A stretch of DNA of 64,000 nt from Pseudogymnoascus destructans (taxonomy: Eukaryota > Ascomycota > Leotiomycetes > Thelebolales > Thelebolaceae): assembly GCF_001641265.1 (NCBI RefSeq), contig NW_020167520.1:62001-126000 (forward strand). Direction: 5' to 3'. Below the pieces are notes generated by a model. The model had not been told where the DNA came from, ran no database searches, and was given only the letters and a program-made list of their open reading frames with translations. The position numbers and the translations under genes were made by a program. Positions within the stretch are counted from its first letter, which is position 1; each line of letters opens with the position of its first letter. Positions 1 to 10,145 of the stretch are shown one piece after another.

Positions 1-1
1 A

Positions 2-1294
2 AAGGAGCAGGCCGCAAAGGAGCAAGCCATAAAGGAGCAAGCTGCCAAAGAACAGGCAGCTAAGGAACAAGCTGCGAAAGAGCAAGCAGCAAAGGAAGAA
101 GCTGCCCGGAAGGCAGAGGCTGCCGCGATGGAACAAGCTGCTAGGAAGGCTGCAGAGGATCAGGCTGCCAAAGAGCAGGCCGTAAAGGAGCAAGCAGCGA
201 AGGAGGAAGCTACCCGAAAGGCTGAAGCTGCGGTGAAAGAGCAGGCAGCTAAGGAGCATGCCGCAAAGGAGCAGGCAGCCAAGGAAGAAGCTGCCCGGAA
301 AGCAGAAGCTGCCGCGAAAGAGCAAGCCGCTAAGGAGCAAGCTGCCAAGCAAGCTGCCAAGGAAAAGACTGTTAAGGAGAAGGCTGCCAAGGATCAAGCT
401 GCGAAGGAGCAAGCTGCCGCTAAGAAGGAAGCTGCTGCGAAAGGATCAGCTGCCGCGAAGCAAACGGCTACCGCAAAGAAGTCGGCCAAGGATGCTGAAC
501 AAACGGCAACTGCACAACAGGCTCAACAGAACGGAGACGCCCAATCTGGACATATCTCGTTCGCCAAGACAGCTTCCCCCAGCCTCAAAGCTTCCAAAGC
601 CGCCGAGCCAAATGGCGAAAGTACCAAGGCAGTCGAGTCGACCAAGGATGCTGAAGAAAAGACAACGACCACGAAAGCGAGGCGTCTGTCATTCGCAAAG
701 GTAGCTGCCCTCACCACCAAGGAAGCACCGAAATCCACCGAGCCCGCTGCCCCTGTTCTCGACCTCCATCACCTGCCACCATCACCACCTAAAGCCAATG
801 GCAATGGCCGCCAATTCCTCCCTCTCCAATCACCGCCCAACGGCGCGCATGCCAAGTCCAAGGCATCCACCAAGGAGGGAGGAGAATCCCCGAAGGCAGC
901 AGTAAAGAAGGAGCAGAAGCAAACCACCACAACTGATGCCACAGCGTCCCCCAAGCAAGCCAAGAAGGAGCAGCAAACCACCACCACCACCGACGCAGCT
1001 CCCCCCTCCAAACGCGAAGCATTCGACCGCAGCGCCTCCACCCGCGCCGCCAAACGCGCCAAGCTCGCCGAACTAGCCGAGCAGTTTGCGCACGTCGAGG
1101 CGGTGGAGGTGACGCAACAGAAGGAGAATGTAGCGCCGGCGCCTGTGGCGAGGCCGAATTCGCTGGATGATATGCTGGAGGAGCAGGCGAGGGCGAGGGG
1201 GGAGGGGAAGGTGGAGGGGGGGTGGAGACCGCAGGCGAGGCCGAATCTGTCGGATGAGTTGGTTGGGGGGGAAAAGGGGAAGGGGGGGAAGTGA
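2..1294 (+). CDS. Ala/Lys/Glu-repeat hydrophilic protein, 5' partial
   Basis: The reading frame is already open at base 2, so the gene starts upstream of the window; the first internal ATG is at 128. The N-terminal half (to about base 480) is a near-perfect tandem array of a five-residue KEQAA/KEEAA unit, predicted to be a long charged helix or coiled coil. The C-terminal half is low complexity (Ser/Thr/Lys/Pro) with two similar short blocks, ISFAKTASPS and LSFAKVAALT, and a basic run RAAKRAKLAELAEQF. It ends at TGA 1292-1294 in a Gly/Lys-rich tail. There is no membrane segment and no recognised enzymatic domain. The function is unknown. The repeated unit makes homology searches unreliable. 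Confidence 0.7.
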   Translation, partial: KEQAAKEQAIKEQAAKEQAAKEQAAKEQAAKEEAARKAEAAAMEQAARKAAEDQAAKEQAVKEQAAKEEATRKAEAAVKEQAAKEHAAKEQAAKEEAARKAEAAAKEQAAKEQAAKQAAKEKTVKEKAAKDQAAKEQAAAKKEAAAKGSAAAKQTATAKKSAKDAEQTATAQQAQQNGDAQSGHISFAKTASPSLKASKAAEPNGESTKAVESTKDAEEKTTTTKARRLSFAKVAALTTKEAPKSTEPAAPVLDLHHLPPSPPKANGNGRQFLPLQSPPNGAHAKSKASTKEGGESPKAAVKKEQKQTTTTDATASPKQAKKEQQTTTTTDAAPPSKREAFDRSASTRAAKRAKLAELAEQFAHVEAVEVTQQKENVAPAPVARPNSLDDMLEEQARARGEGKVEGGWRPQARPNLSDELVGGEKGKGGK

Positions 1295-1838
1295 GGAGGG
1301 TGGGTGGAGACCGCAGCTTGGGGCTAATTCGTAGAATTGGTAGAGGGGGAGGGGGTGGGAGGGCTGTTTTGATATTTGATTGCTTTGGTGTATTATAACG
1401 GCTGAGTGTTATTTCTGACGTCGGAGGCGGAAGACTAGATTTGTTGCGATAGAATCTCCATACAATAAACCTCTACTTAAAATATTGGAACTCCTAAATG
1501 GATTCGAGGTTCCTCGATCATTTGGGCGACTTTATAGCGCATCACAAGATGTCACTGTCACCCAAAATCGCAAAATATGTACTTGACCGTGAATCTCTTT
1601 CGTCTTCATAGATCCGAGTAATTAGTTTGATCGTGATCATCTACTCTAGTCTGCCCGTCTGTCTCTCTGTCCCTCCGTCTGTGTATATCTTCCTGAAAAC
1701 GCCATCCTAAAATGCAAAACCCGGCTAGTATGTAGGTACCCATCTCCTATGCCAGTTGGTATACCAAACGCCCCCCACCTCCCAGATCCGAATCCCATAT
1801 CCCTTCCAAAGCCACTGACTACCTGGTAAACAAAGCGC
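1295..1838. other. intergenic, convergent 3' ends
   Basis: This lies between the 3' ends of the Ala/Lys-repeat gene and the ferric reductase gene. It is presumably 3' UTR and terminator sequence. I see no further gene or repeat. Confidence 0.5.
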
Positions 1839-3683
1839 TCACCACGTAAACGCCTCCTCCACAAAATCAATAACCCCGCACCCCTGCACCTCTCTCACAA
1901 CCTCCCGGACATTATCCGCCAACCCCCCCGGTCCACAAACCGTAACGCACATAGCCCCCACCTGATCAACGACCTCATTCAGGAGAAGCACGCGAATATT
2001 CGGCCGCCCAGGGAACATCTGCACCGTCTGGCTTGGACTCGTCACCTCAGCCGCAGACCTTGGCCTCGTGACAAATAACTTGATAACAAGCAGCTCCCGA
2101 CGCATCGGCATGCGCAGCAGCTCGTCCACCCAGGGGCGCACCCACTCCAGGTGCTCGAGGTCGCGGACGATCCAGATGAGTGTGATTTTGCGGGTCGCGA
2201 TTGTGCCGTGCGGGAACTCCGTCAGGAGCTGGTGAACGTGGGAGATCTGGTGAGTGATCCCCGAGGACCCGGCGACGAGGACGCAGTGCCCGTACGAGGC
2301 GAGGGAGTGGTGTCCAGCGTACGGCCCCTCGAAGGCGGCGCGTGTGCGGAGGCGCCGAGATGGCGCGGCGAGGGCGCGGGTGTACAGGGAGCGCGTCATG
2401 CCTGTGTGTGCGGAGATGAGGAAGGAGACTGAGGTGCGCGCGGATTTGGGGATTGGGGACTCGGGCGCCTTTTCGGTGCTGGGGAGGACGTCGATGGTGT
2501 CGATGCAGGTGTGTGATGTCCAGGCGATGGAGAAAGGGTGGGATTCCCAGGGCTTGATGGCTAGGAAGCGGAGGTAGGCGTGTGAGCCGGGGGCGACGTG
2601 GAGGAAGGTGGGGAGGTGGAGGGTGACGCGGCAGGCGTCGCCAGGGAGGGCTTCGACGGTGGCGTAGGTGCTGCTGCGGGAGGAGTAGTTGTAGTAGAGC
2701 ATGCGGGCGAAGCGGAAGAGGCGGTCGAAGAACCAGATTACTAAGACGCCGATTGCGTAGGGGAGGAGTTCGTAGAGGTGGCCGAGCTTGCAGTGTACGC
2801 AGACGGCGATGATAGCGGCGAAGGCGAGGATGATGTGGACGTTGAGGAAGGTCTCGTAGAAGGCGTGGCGGAGAGGGGAGGGAGAGGAGATCAGAATTAT
2901 GAACATAGTCCCAGTCCCGATACTTCCCCACAAGATGAAAGGATCTGTGGATATTTTTCTGCCGGCGCTCGACCAGCCATCGCTGGCAATTTGGGTGATT
3001 AGCCAAGCGAGTGTGTGGATGAGGGATTCAAAGACGACCATCCTTCCAATCCAGCGGTGGAGCAAGTTGTAGGTGTCGAAGCTGATCTTTAGCATCGGGA
3101 TGAGAACATTGTTGCGCCCAGCGAAGATAACGAGCGGAACCATGTTCGATAGAGCAAGCACGCCACTTCTTCCTCGTAGCTGAGCAGCGACAGACCATCG
3201 GTTCCCAACGCTGTAGTCGAGTGCGGCGCAGTATGCGAAGTTGGAAATGAAGTAGACGGTTAGGAGAACCATGTGGAAACGAGAGGGCAAGGTGCCGACG
3301 CTGACAGCAGAGGAAAGACGCATCTCTCTGTTGTGCCTCTTATTACCCAGTGGGGCGTATGTTACATTCCTCTTGATCCATGGCCACCACGCGGACTGGT
3401 TATCTCTCCAGAATACCTGACGGGCCTTTGGCTTGCCCATTGCGACCTTGTGTCGTATCCATGCCCTGGAGATTTCCAACATCCTCACCAGCAGGACACA
3501 AAGTCCGAGGATTCCTAGGAACCAGAACAGGGCATCTTGGCACCGTCTGTTGCCCAGTTGATCAACGCCATTTAAATCTGTGGTGTATGGCTCGATCGTT
3601 GGATTTGGTCCTGAAATTCCAGTCGTAGCTGTACTTGATAGTAATCCGAGTGAGGATAACTCGGTCGACGACTCGGCCGCCAT
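1839..3683 (-). CDS. Ferric-chelate reductase (FRE / NADPH-oxidase-like family)
   Basis: This plasma-membrane flavocytochrome is expected to move electrons from NADPH through FAD and two haems to reduce extracellular ferric iron (or cupric copper) for uptake. The 614-aa single-exon ORF shows the family order. A first TM segment near residues 30-50 is followed by a TM core with the paired haem histidines (HRWIGR and IHTLAW; NVHIIL and VHCKL). Then come the FAD-binding HPFSIAW motif, the NADPH-binding glycine motif VAGSSGITH and the C-terminal CGPGG. The start is the first ATG (3681-3683), reading MAAESST; the frame stays open upstream but without an ATG. The overall fold is typical of fungal Fre proteins. 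Metal specificity cannot be told from sequence. No clear iron-regulator site was seen upstream. Confidence 0.93.
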   Translation of the reverse strand: MAAESSTELSSLGLLSSTATTGISGPNPTIEPYTTDLNGVDQLGNRRCQDALFWFLGILGLCVLLVRMLEISRAWIRHKVAMGKPKARQVFWRDNQSAWWPWIKRNVTYAPLGNKRHNREMRLSSAVSVGTLPSRFHMVLLTVYFISNFAYCAALDYSVGNRWSVAAQLRGRSGVLALSNMVPLVIFAGRNNVLIPMLKISFDTYNLLHRWIGRMVVFESLIHTLAWLITQIASDGWSSAGRKISTDPFILWGSIGTGTMFIILISSPSPLRHAFYETFLNVHIILAFAAIIAVCVHCKLGHLYELLPYAIGVLVIWFFDRLFRFARMLYYNYSSRSSTYATVEALPGDACRVTLHLPTFLHVAPGSHAYLRFLAIKPWESHPFSIAWTSHTCIDTIDVLPSTEKAPESPIPKSARTSVSFLISAHTGMTRSLYTRALAAPSRRLRTRAAFEGPYAGHHSLASYGHCVLVAGSSGITHQISHVHQLLTEFPHGTIATRKITLIWIVRDLEHLEWVRPWVDELLRMPMRRELLVIKLFVTRPRSAAEVTSPSQTVQMFPGRPNIRVLLLNEVVDQVGAMCVTVCGPGGLADNVREVVREVQGCGVIDFVEEAFTW

Positions 3684-4432
3684 TGCTGCTATTCGGGCGT
3701 GCCGTATTTGTCGCAAGTTCTGCGAGATCAATTATGGTGAAAGTAGGTTGTGAAACGCAAAAGAGGCAGTTGTGTGGGCCGAGATCGAAGTTTATGTCTG
3801 AGGCTCTGATTAATTTCATGATTCAAGAAGATTCGGGGGGTTTGGCAGCACTCACTCAACAAAGAGGTAGGCGAAACAATATTCACAATGGAACAATAAG
3901 TCCTTCTGCACCTCGCTAACAATAAACAGCCATTGTCAAGTGAATTTCAATCTTTCTCTTCTGTATTCTTCGCCTGCTGAATACCACCGTTGAATAGGTG
4001 CGCCTGTTGCCTAGTCGAGACTCGACAGTCGTCTGGGTATCTGTCCAGCAAATATGTACTGTGAATGATGTCTGACTGTCTGATTAGGACCGAAGGGAAA
4101 GGAGGCGCAGGTTCATGATATCGTAATATATCACCGAGTTACATAGAGATGACGAAGTAAGGAGCAAAAGAAGCAGACGTCAATCTGTTGTGCCTTGAGA
4201 ACTTCAGAACACGCCGACGACGGGCAGGCTATGGCTCGTATGAGTGGAGAGGTCACTCGTATAGACAAGACGACTCGGCCACAGGTGCAGCAATTCACGA
4301 CGGCTGGTGTCGAAAGTCGCCGCCGCCACGCCAAGATGACTGGCTCACCACATCATCCTGTCAGCAAAGGCTATGCGGTGCTTAGTGTGTAGGGTTTGCC
4401 TCTGGCGGGGCAGGAAGGGCAAGGCCTAGAGA

Positions 4433-4468
4433 CAGTGCGATTCGTCAATCTTAGGACGAATCGCACTG
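4433..4468. repeat. 14-bp perfect inverted repeat with 8-nt loop
   Basis: Arms 4433-4446 and 4455-4468 (cagtgcgattcgtc and its complement) surround an 8-nt spacer. A second copy of the motif tgttataatata follows at 4474, the same motif that ends the larger palindrome at 4663-4812. This may be part of one MITE-like structure. Confidence 0.7.
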
Positions 4469-4662
4469 GTATCTGTTATAATATAATGATATGCTGCTTT
4501 TGCTAGACCAATAGGTCGGTCGGCCACGACAAAAAACCACCATATAAACCCCCAAAGTAGCATTAGCACTCGAGATCAGACTCTCGAACACGTTGCATAA
4601 CAATAGCTATAGGGGGTCATCATAATACCTTCCTGCACCTAGTCTAGAAAGCTAAGGGGGTG

Positions 4663-4812
4663 TGTTATAATATAGCCGACTATCCGTATAGCAGAGGTAG
4701 ATTGATTCACTTTTGCTAGTTTAACAGTTATGAGTTTAGTGTTAAACTAGCAAAAGTGAATCAATCACAATCCACTTCTGCTGTAGTTCTTATAGTCAGC
4801 TATATTATAACA
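4663..4812. mobile_element. MITE-like palindromic element, about 150 bp
   Basis: The termini are inverted copies: tgttataatatag at 4663 and its complement ending at 4812. The core arms 4700-4726 and 4740-4766 are a perfect 27-bp inverted repeat around a 13-nt loop. The flanks between termini and core also pair with a few mismatches, so nearly the whole 150 bp folds back on itself. There is no coding capacity. This is the build of a non-autonomous foldback/MITE element. No clear target-site duplication was found. A further tgttataatata at 4474 hints that the element could extend leftward. Confidence 0.6.
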
Positions 4813-5143
4813 GTATCCGATCGGCCATAGCGACCTAATGGTCGCGGCATGTTTCAACACTTGGCGTTTCGTTTCGTTCCTTGCGTTGGTGCAAGGCAAG
4901 CCGTGCTGACAAGTACCAAGAGAAGTATATGACCTCAAAACGCGACTCCCGAGGTGAGAGGCTCCGAGATAAGAGAGCCAAAACGATGTCATGAGATGCC
5001 GAGATCTGGCCGGCACAAGAAGAGGATATTGATCTTTTGAATTCTATACTCGCTATCTTAAAGCTCCTACCCACGTGTCCATGCCACCATGATTTTGTCA
5101 GTCAGTCCCGTCATACACCCTCTATAATACACCCCACCCCTCT

Positions 5144-5950
5144 CTATCTCACAACCTTCTCCACCCACCCCCCCTCCAACCTAGCCACCCCCTTCCTAAA
5201 CGCCTTCACCTCCCTCCAGCAATCCAAAGGCCTCGTATCATTCCCCCTCAAGCATCTCACCACCTCTCCCCTCGCCCTATCAACCTCCTCATCCAGCTCC
5301 CCCACCTCACGCATCTTCTTGCGCTGCTCCAGCCTCTCCCGCAGCTTAGCTACATCCTTCGTCACCGACTCGCGCCCTAGGCCACGAAGGGTGTCACCTG
5401 CGCTCAATTCGGCCGAGGTCGCTGCATCGGGTGCGGAATCGTTCTTCTCGGCTTCGAGAAGGGCCGCGAGGATGGAGGACTCGCGTGCTTGGAGGCGCTT
5501 GAGCTCTTCGGCCACGCGGGCTTGGACGTGCAGCTCGAGGATGTTGGCGCGGGTGGAGTCGGTCTGTGGGGGGTGTTAAGTTATTGCGCGCCACGTTTTC
5601 CACGCTGGTAATGCGAAGGGGGCGTCAATGGGAGGTGTGGATGTGAGGGGGGTTGGGGTGGTTCTGTGCTGTGGTGATGTGAAGATGGGTGGGATCAGCG
5701 AGCGCGCGTACCTCGGTGCTACTCTGGAGAGAGTCGACGAGCTCTTGGGAGAAGCGGACGGGAGTTTCGCTGGAGAGTGTGTTAGTTACTGTGCAGCTGA
5801 GAATTCAATAGCCTCGGAGCGAGTGTACTGCCAGAAATCTGGCTGGCAATGGCGTGGCATTGCGCTTTGGGGTCGAGGAATTGGGCAGTCATACCTTTGC
5901 CAAACGTGAGATGGCGCCTGAGACGCAGGTTTTGATGGTGAACTTCCCAT
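5144..5950 (-). CDS. MIC19: MICOS complex subunit Mic19
   Basis: Mic19 is a peripheral inner-membrane protein of the MICOS complex that maintains mitochondrial crista junctions. Three exons were assembled: 5895-5950, 5712-5769 and 5144-5563 (all minus), giving 177 aa. The N-terminus is MGSSPSKPAS, with Gly2 suited to N-myristoylation. It is followed by the family signature SETPVRFSQELVDSLQSSTETDSTRA and a long coiled-coil region (RVAEELKRLQAR onward). This matches the fungal family formerly called DUF1690. Introns are GT-AG and phases agree at both junctions. The gene is divergent from a small mitochondrial-type protein that starts 250 bp away. Confidence 0.9.
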
Positions 5951-6200
5951 TGTAGAGTTGTGAAGAGGACCCAGTAGCTGTGCGGCTTTGAGCTCGGTTG
6001 ATCTTGGATCGGGTGCTTAAGCTTCAAGATTCTCGATGTTTTCGGGAACAACATTTGGTACCTTATTATTCAGGCCACAAAGTGCACAACTCCTAATTCT
6101 GACGAACGATCCACGTGACTATCACGGGAGCACTTTCAAAGACCGCGATATATATAACGAATACCTGTCGTGAGGGGAAGCAATATCGAGAATATTAGAT
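5951..6200. promoter_or_regulatory. shared divergent promoter of MIC19 and a small one-TM protein gene
   Basis: Only 250 bp separate the two start codons. A palindromic CACGTG box at 6112-6117, followed by AC, fits the core of a Cbf1-type bHLH site. A TATA-like stretch (gatatatata) lies near 6145, upstream of the plus-strand gene. The site assignment rests on a short motif only. Confidence 0.45.
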
Positions 6201-6552
6201 ATGTCCCGACAGACGATTCAGCGAGTTGTGATGACCGGCTCGGTTGCAGCCATCACCGCGACCGGGGCATGGTATGGCGCTGGGCTGAAGACGCAGAAGC
6301 AGGCAACTGAGGTAGGGCCTACTCGACTCTGATCATCCCGCGTGCAATTAATATGTCGTATACTGATCTTCTGGCTAGGCAGTTGAAAAGCACCGCGAAG
6401 TGACCGCTGAAGAGCAGTTGGCGCTGCTCAACGAGAGGCGGGGTCAACTTGTGGGGAAGAAGATAACTATGGAGAGGAAACTGGCCGAGTTGGAGGCTAG
6501 GAAACAGGGCGCAACGAGGGAGGAGTCTAAGTTCGGACAGGAGAGGAGGTGA
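6201..6552 (+). CDS. Small one-TM coiled-coil protein, probably mitochondrial
   Basis: Two exons, 6201-6311 and 6379-6552, encode 94 aa; the intron is GT-AG at phase 0. The N-terminus MSRQTIQRVVMTGSV is basic and leads into a short hydrophobic segment (about residues 10-27). A charged helix follows (EKHREVTAEEQLALLNERRG onward), ending in a basic tail. This layout resembles small inner-membrane assembly factors such as Cox14-like proteins, but I cannot assign it to a named family. The divergent neighbour MIC19 supports a mitochondrial role by context only. It is too split for a simple ORF scan, but phase and splice sites are consistent. Confidence 0.7.
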
Positions 6553-7104
6553 CGGCAGTCAGTGCGGAGGAAGGGGATGTACGTTAGAGTTAATCATCGG
6601 GAAAGCAACGTAAGAGCGAGCCTGGGGTGTTTGGTCGGTGCCGCGGGCTGGTGGTATCGACAGAAATCTTCCACCAAAACACACGCAAACCATGTATTTG
6701 TATAGCCTTCAAAGCGAGTTTACGAACCCGAATATAGTTTGTATATATTGAACAACAGAAACAAGGAAAATATTTCACGTCTAAAAAGGCACCAAGGAGA
6801 GATACGATTTGTAGTAAGTGTAAGTTTTGACTTCATTTTTTGCTATGGGAGACTGAGACGGAGACAGAGATTCAAGCACAACAACCAAGTATCAACTCCC
6901 CCCCTTCATACTCCCCAATTCGCTCTGGAATATTCGACAAGTACACAAGTAGTGCGTTTGCTCCTTGTTTTTTCTGCCGGTGCTGGATTTCAAACGAAAG
7001 CAACTATACTTCGCACCAATATCCTACTATCTCCGTATAGTCATACCCTCAACGCGGCTACATAATATTCAATCTATAAATACTAGTTCACACACAATCA
7101 CCCC
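6553..7104. other. intergenic, convergent 3' ends
   Basis: An AT-rich stretch lies between the 3' ends of the small protein gene and PAN3. No gene, repeat or RNA was recognised. Confidence 0.5.
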
Positions 7105-9508
7105 TTAAAACGGCCTGTTGGGTTTGGTGCCAGCAGGCTTCATCAAATCGCCAAATGCTGCAGCAACTTGCTTCTTCAATTCCTTGTACGTCACAACGAA
7201 GGATGTCTGGTCGTCGCGGCTCGTGAGCAGGATCTTCTCGTCCACGCCCGCATCCAGCTTGTTGAGACAGCGGATCATATGCCCGATATCCAAGACCGGG
7301 TTGCCGACAGCATCAACTTGGTGGAAGACATAGTCCCTAAACAGCTTGAGCATGTATCGCTCTCCATTCTCAGACCAGTTGCGGTCCCCCTCGTATTCCT
7401 GGCGCTCGTTGATAGTGCCTAGCTTCATGAGAAGTCGCGCGAGGCGGCCATTTTCTAGCTCTCTGCTGAGCTCGGAGGCGAGCCTATCGGCTTGGTGGAA
7501 TGCGCTGTCCAGGGACGAAACGACGTGGCTAGAGATGCCACAAAGGAATTCATCGATGGACCTTGTAGCTGGGGCTACCGCCGGAGTGAGAAGCCACAAG
7601 ACTGTGTCGCGAATTTCCGCGGAGTAGATTCGCCCAAGCTGCTCAACAGCGACCTTCATGTTCTGCTGAGTGAGCAGGTTATTGGTCCCAATAGCTAGGA
7701 TAAGCTTGCCAAATAGCTGCAAGTCCTCTTGTTGAAGCTCTTGCAAGGATTGCTGGGTATCGTGATGCACCACATCGAGAACAGCACATGCACTTAGGCG
7801 GACACGGTTCTTGTCCGTAACGAGGACTTTGCTAGGCTCCAAACAGCGAACTGCAAGGTTAGAACCATGCACACTCTTAAGAGCAGCCGAAATCTGAACA
7901 ATGTAGCCCCAAAGGACCTGCTCCGGCACGGTTGTAGCTACGCGGTTGCCAAATCGGTTGGCAGTGGAGAAGTGCGTCTCAACCAGCGTCTTCGCTAATG
8001 GATGGTAGTCAGTGACAAAGATCAGTGAGCTGTCTCCGAAAGCACGGGTAGTAAACGCGTCTAACACGGTAACTACGCCGCCACAATCAACCCGACGCCA
8101 CTCTTTGACCGATCTTATGGCCTTCTCATTCGTTAAGCGGTAGCCTGGTTTATATTAGCTATAGTCGCCTCATGATTATTATCAAACATACCTTCAAGTC
8201 TTCTTAAGCAATAGAGGTTTCCGTTCTTGCTTGAAGTAGCCTTATAAACCCAGCTCGGATACCCAAAAACCGTGGCGCTTTTGTGATGGCTAGTGTCCAA
8301 CGCCACGAGAGAATGATAGTTATCAAGAGTTGGAAGTTGCGAGTCTGCCTTGGGTTAAAAATGTCATTTCTTACTGTGGAAGCTAACTCACTGGGCATGG
8401 TTTGAAGCGATGCTTCAGACTTTCTCTGCAACTCTTCGCGGAGCTTTTCTGGCATAAAGAAGTCATGGGGGAGCCTTTGGTATGCAAGCAAATCTTCACG
8501 GTGAGGTCCCATTGGGGCGTAGAGGTGATATTGCAACTTAATCAGTCAGTATGGATCAGATATAGTATCGGAGTTGCTCTTACTGGCTGAGCAGTTGCCG
8601 CGTAAGAAGCCTGCCCTGGATAGTATGCGGCACTGGCACCAGCACTGGTATCTTCCAAATACGGATTGTATTGTGCCGCAGGAACGGCTTGTGTAGAGTT
8701 AGGGATAGTGAAGGGATCAAAGGGCACTTGGGCGTCAAGGCCTCCGCCATTCAGCGTACTCTGAAGAGGCGTTAGGTTATCTCTAGATATCTTCCGAATG
8801 GTAGACTCACTGTGTTGAGATCATAATTCTGCGGCGTAAACTCACGGATTTGTGCAGGATTAAAGCTCACAGAATCTTCTTGATGGGTAGGTGTTGCAGT
8901 TCCTGCCATTGTCAGTCATAATTATACAGCGGAGTTTGGGGTGTTGCATACCGCTTGCAGCAGATCTAGGTGTAAAAGGAGCGGCACTTGCTGCCCGCGA
9001 ACTCATCGCAGACAACCCAGCAGAAGTGTTCGCTAAGCCGATGGGGGTGAATGAGGGGGAATCAACGTTGAGGCTTTTTTTGGGCCTATTATTATTATAA
9101 AACCTTAGCTATATTCCACATCATTGTGCATGATCGGCCAGAGACATGGGTCCTCGACGAGTAATCCTGGAGACGGGAAGCTACATAATGATAATGGAAC
9201 GAACAAACATGAACAAAGGCGAGAGGTAGCCTACATTTCAGTTTGGGTTGTATGCGCTTTGTTTGGCTCGTGGTTGAAAGCACATCCCTGATCTTCGTAA
9301 CGACAGTGTCCGTATATTAAGACGTTTCGACATAGCGTATCTTTCGCATTCTCTGTCATACAGCCATCAGTAAGTATTATTGTGAAAGGTCGCAGATCTC
9401 TCCAGTCGTATGTCTCGAATATGGGGGCAAATAAATAGACCTACCACGGCCTTTGGGTCTCGGAGACCCGACAGCTTTCTGCCCAGGGACAAAGCGAGTT
9501 GTAGCCAT
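7105..9508 (-). CDS. PAN3: PAN2-PAN3 deadenylation complex subunit PAN3
   Basis: PAN3 is the regulatory pseudokinase that recruits the PAN2 nuclease to poly(A)-binding protein for mRNA tail trimming in the cytoplasm. Eight exons were assembled on the minus strand: 9445-9508, 9235-9352, 8952-9085, 8811-8902, 8584-8760, 8392-8536, 8192-8344 and 7105-8144. All junctions are in phase, giving 640 aa. The N-terminus MATTRFVPGQ is followed by a CCCH zinc finger (C-x8-C-x6-C-x3-H, within TLCRNVLIYGHCRYEDQGC). Next come a PAM2-like motif (NVDSPSFTP), the LQYHLYAP segment, the pseudokinase domain (YCLRRLEGYRL onward) and the C-terminal coiled coil and knob (residues about 400-640). Length and order match fungal PAN3. 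The first three exons are short and easily missed. Confidence 0.95.
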
Positions 9509-10145
9509 AGTATATTAAGCGCGTTGCACCTATCGGCCTTGCCCCGTTGAGTCGCAGCGGATCCTACGAAGATATTAGCTATATGTACAAACTGAGTCAT
9601 ACAACCAGACTAGAACACCACGCCATCTCCAATCTAACAATTCATAGCAGTCCGGACGGGAATGGTGCAACAACATAGGCGCCACTTGAGGACATCGTCA
9701 CTTACTTGGCTCTATGGGACATGTCGTAGCGGTCTAAAGCGGTAGCTTATCCCCCTTGGGGTTATATAAGGGCACAGATCCTTAGATGATATTTATCAAT
9801 TGATACAGCACGGTTTGCGGTTGATTGGGCGTTCCGTAGAAGTATATTGCCCCATATCTCGAGACGCGATCGCTCGAGTTTGTGAGGGCGGTCGCGCCAG
9901 TTGTCAGCCTTACAGCATCCGTGCGCTAGCCACACCTTGTGAGGCTCCCAAAGCCGGGTCTGGTCAAGCCATTTATATTTTATGACGGGTATGACACGAC
10001 GCTAACCTCAGATTATTGGAGTATTATACTTCCATAAAGGCAATTGATTTCGTGCGAATACAGTAACTGAAACATCGGCTACTCCTTCATGGGCTCCATA
10101 TCACCGATCTCTTTGTGCGTTTGAAGTTAGTGAGATTCCGGTGTG
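9509..10145. promoter_or_regulatory. divergent intergenic region between PAN3 and the UBX gene
   Basis: The two start codons face away from each other across 637 bp, so this holds both promoters and 5' UTRs. A tataagg motif near 9764 could be a TATA element. A minor ORF at 9800-9985 has no protein-like features. Confidence 0.45.

Larger units (their letters stand above)
3684..5143. other. intergenic region with inverted repeats
   Basis: About 1.46 kb separates the ferric reductase start from the MIC19 3' end. It contains the reductase promoter and the two inverted-repeat structures listed separately (4433-4468 and 4663-4812). Short ORFs on both strands around 4131-4392 overlap each other and resemble no protein, so they are not annotated. 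Confidence 0.5.

Noticed and set aside
258..704. Plus-strand ORF overlapping the Ala/Lys-repeat gene in another frame, and minus-strand ORF 160-390
   Set aside because: Shadow frames produced by the 15-nt repeat.
3684..3731. Longer N-terminus for the ferric reductase
   Set aside because: The extension begins at a TTG; the first ATG in frame is at 3681-3683.
4131..4392. Overlapping short ORFs on both strands
   Set aside because: They overlap one another and none looks like a protein; no splice pattern joins them to neighbours.
9800..9985. 61-codon ORF in the PAN3/UBX divergent region
   Set aside because: Located in a promoter region with no protein-like composition or splice context.
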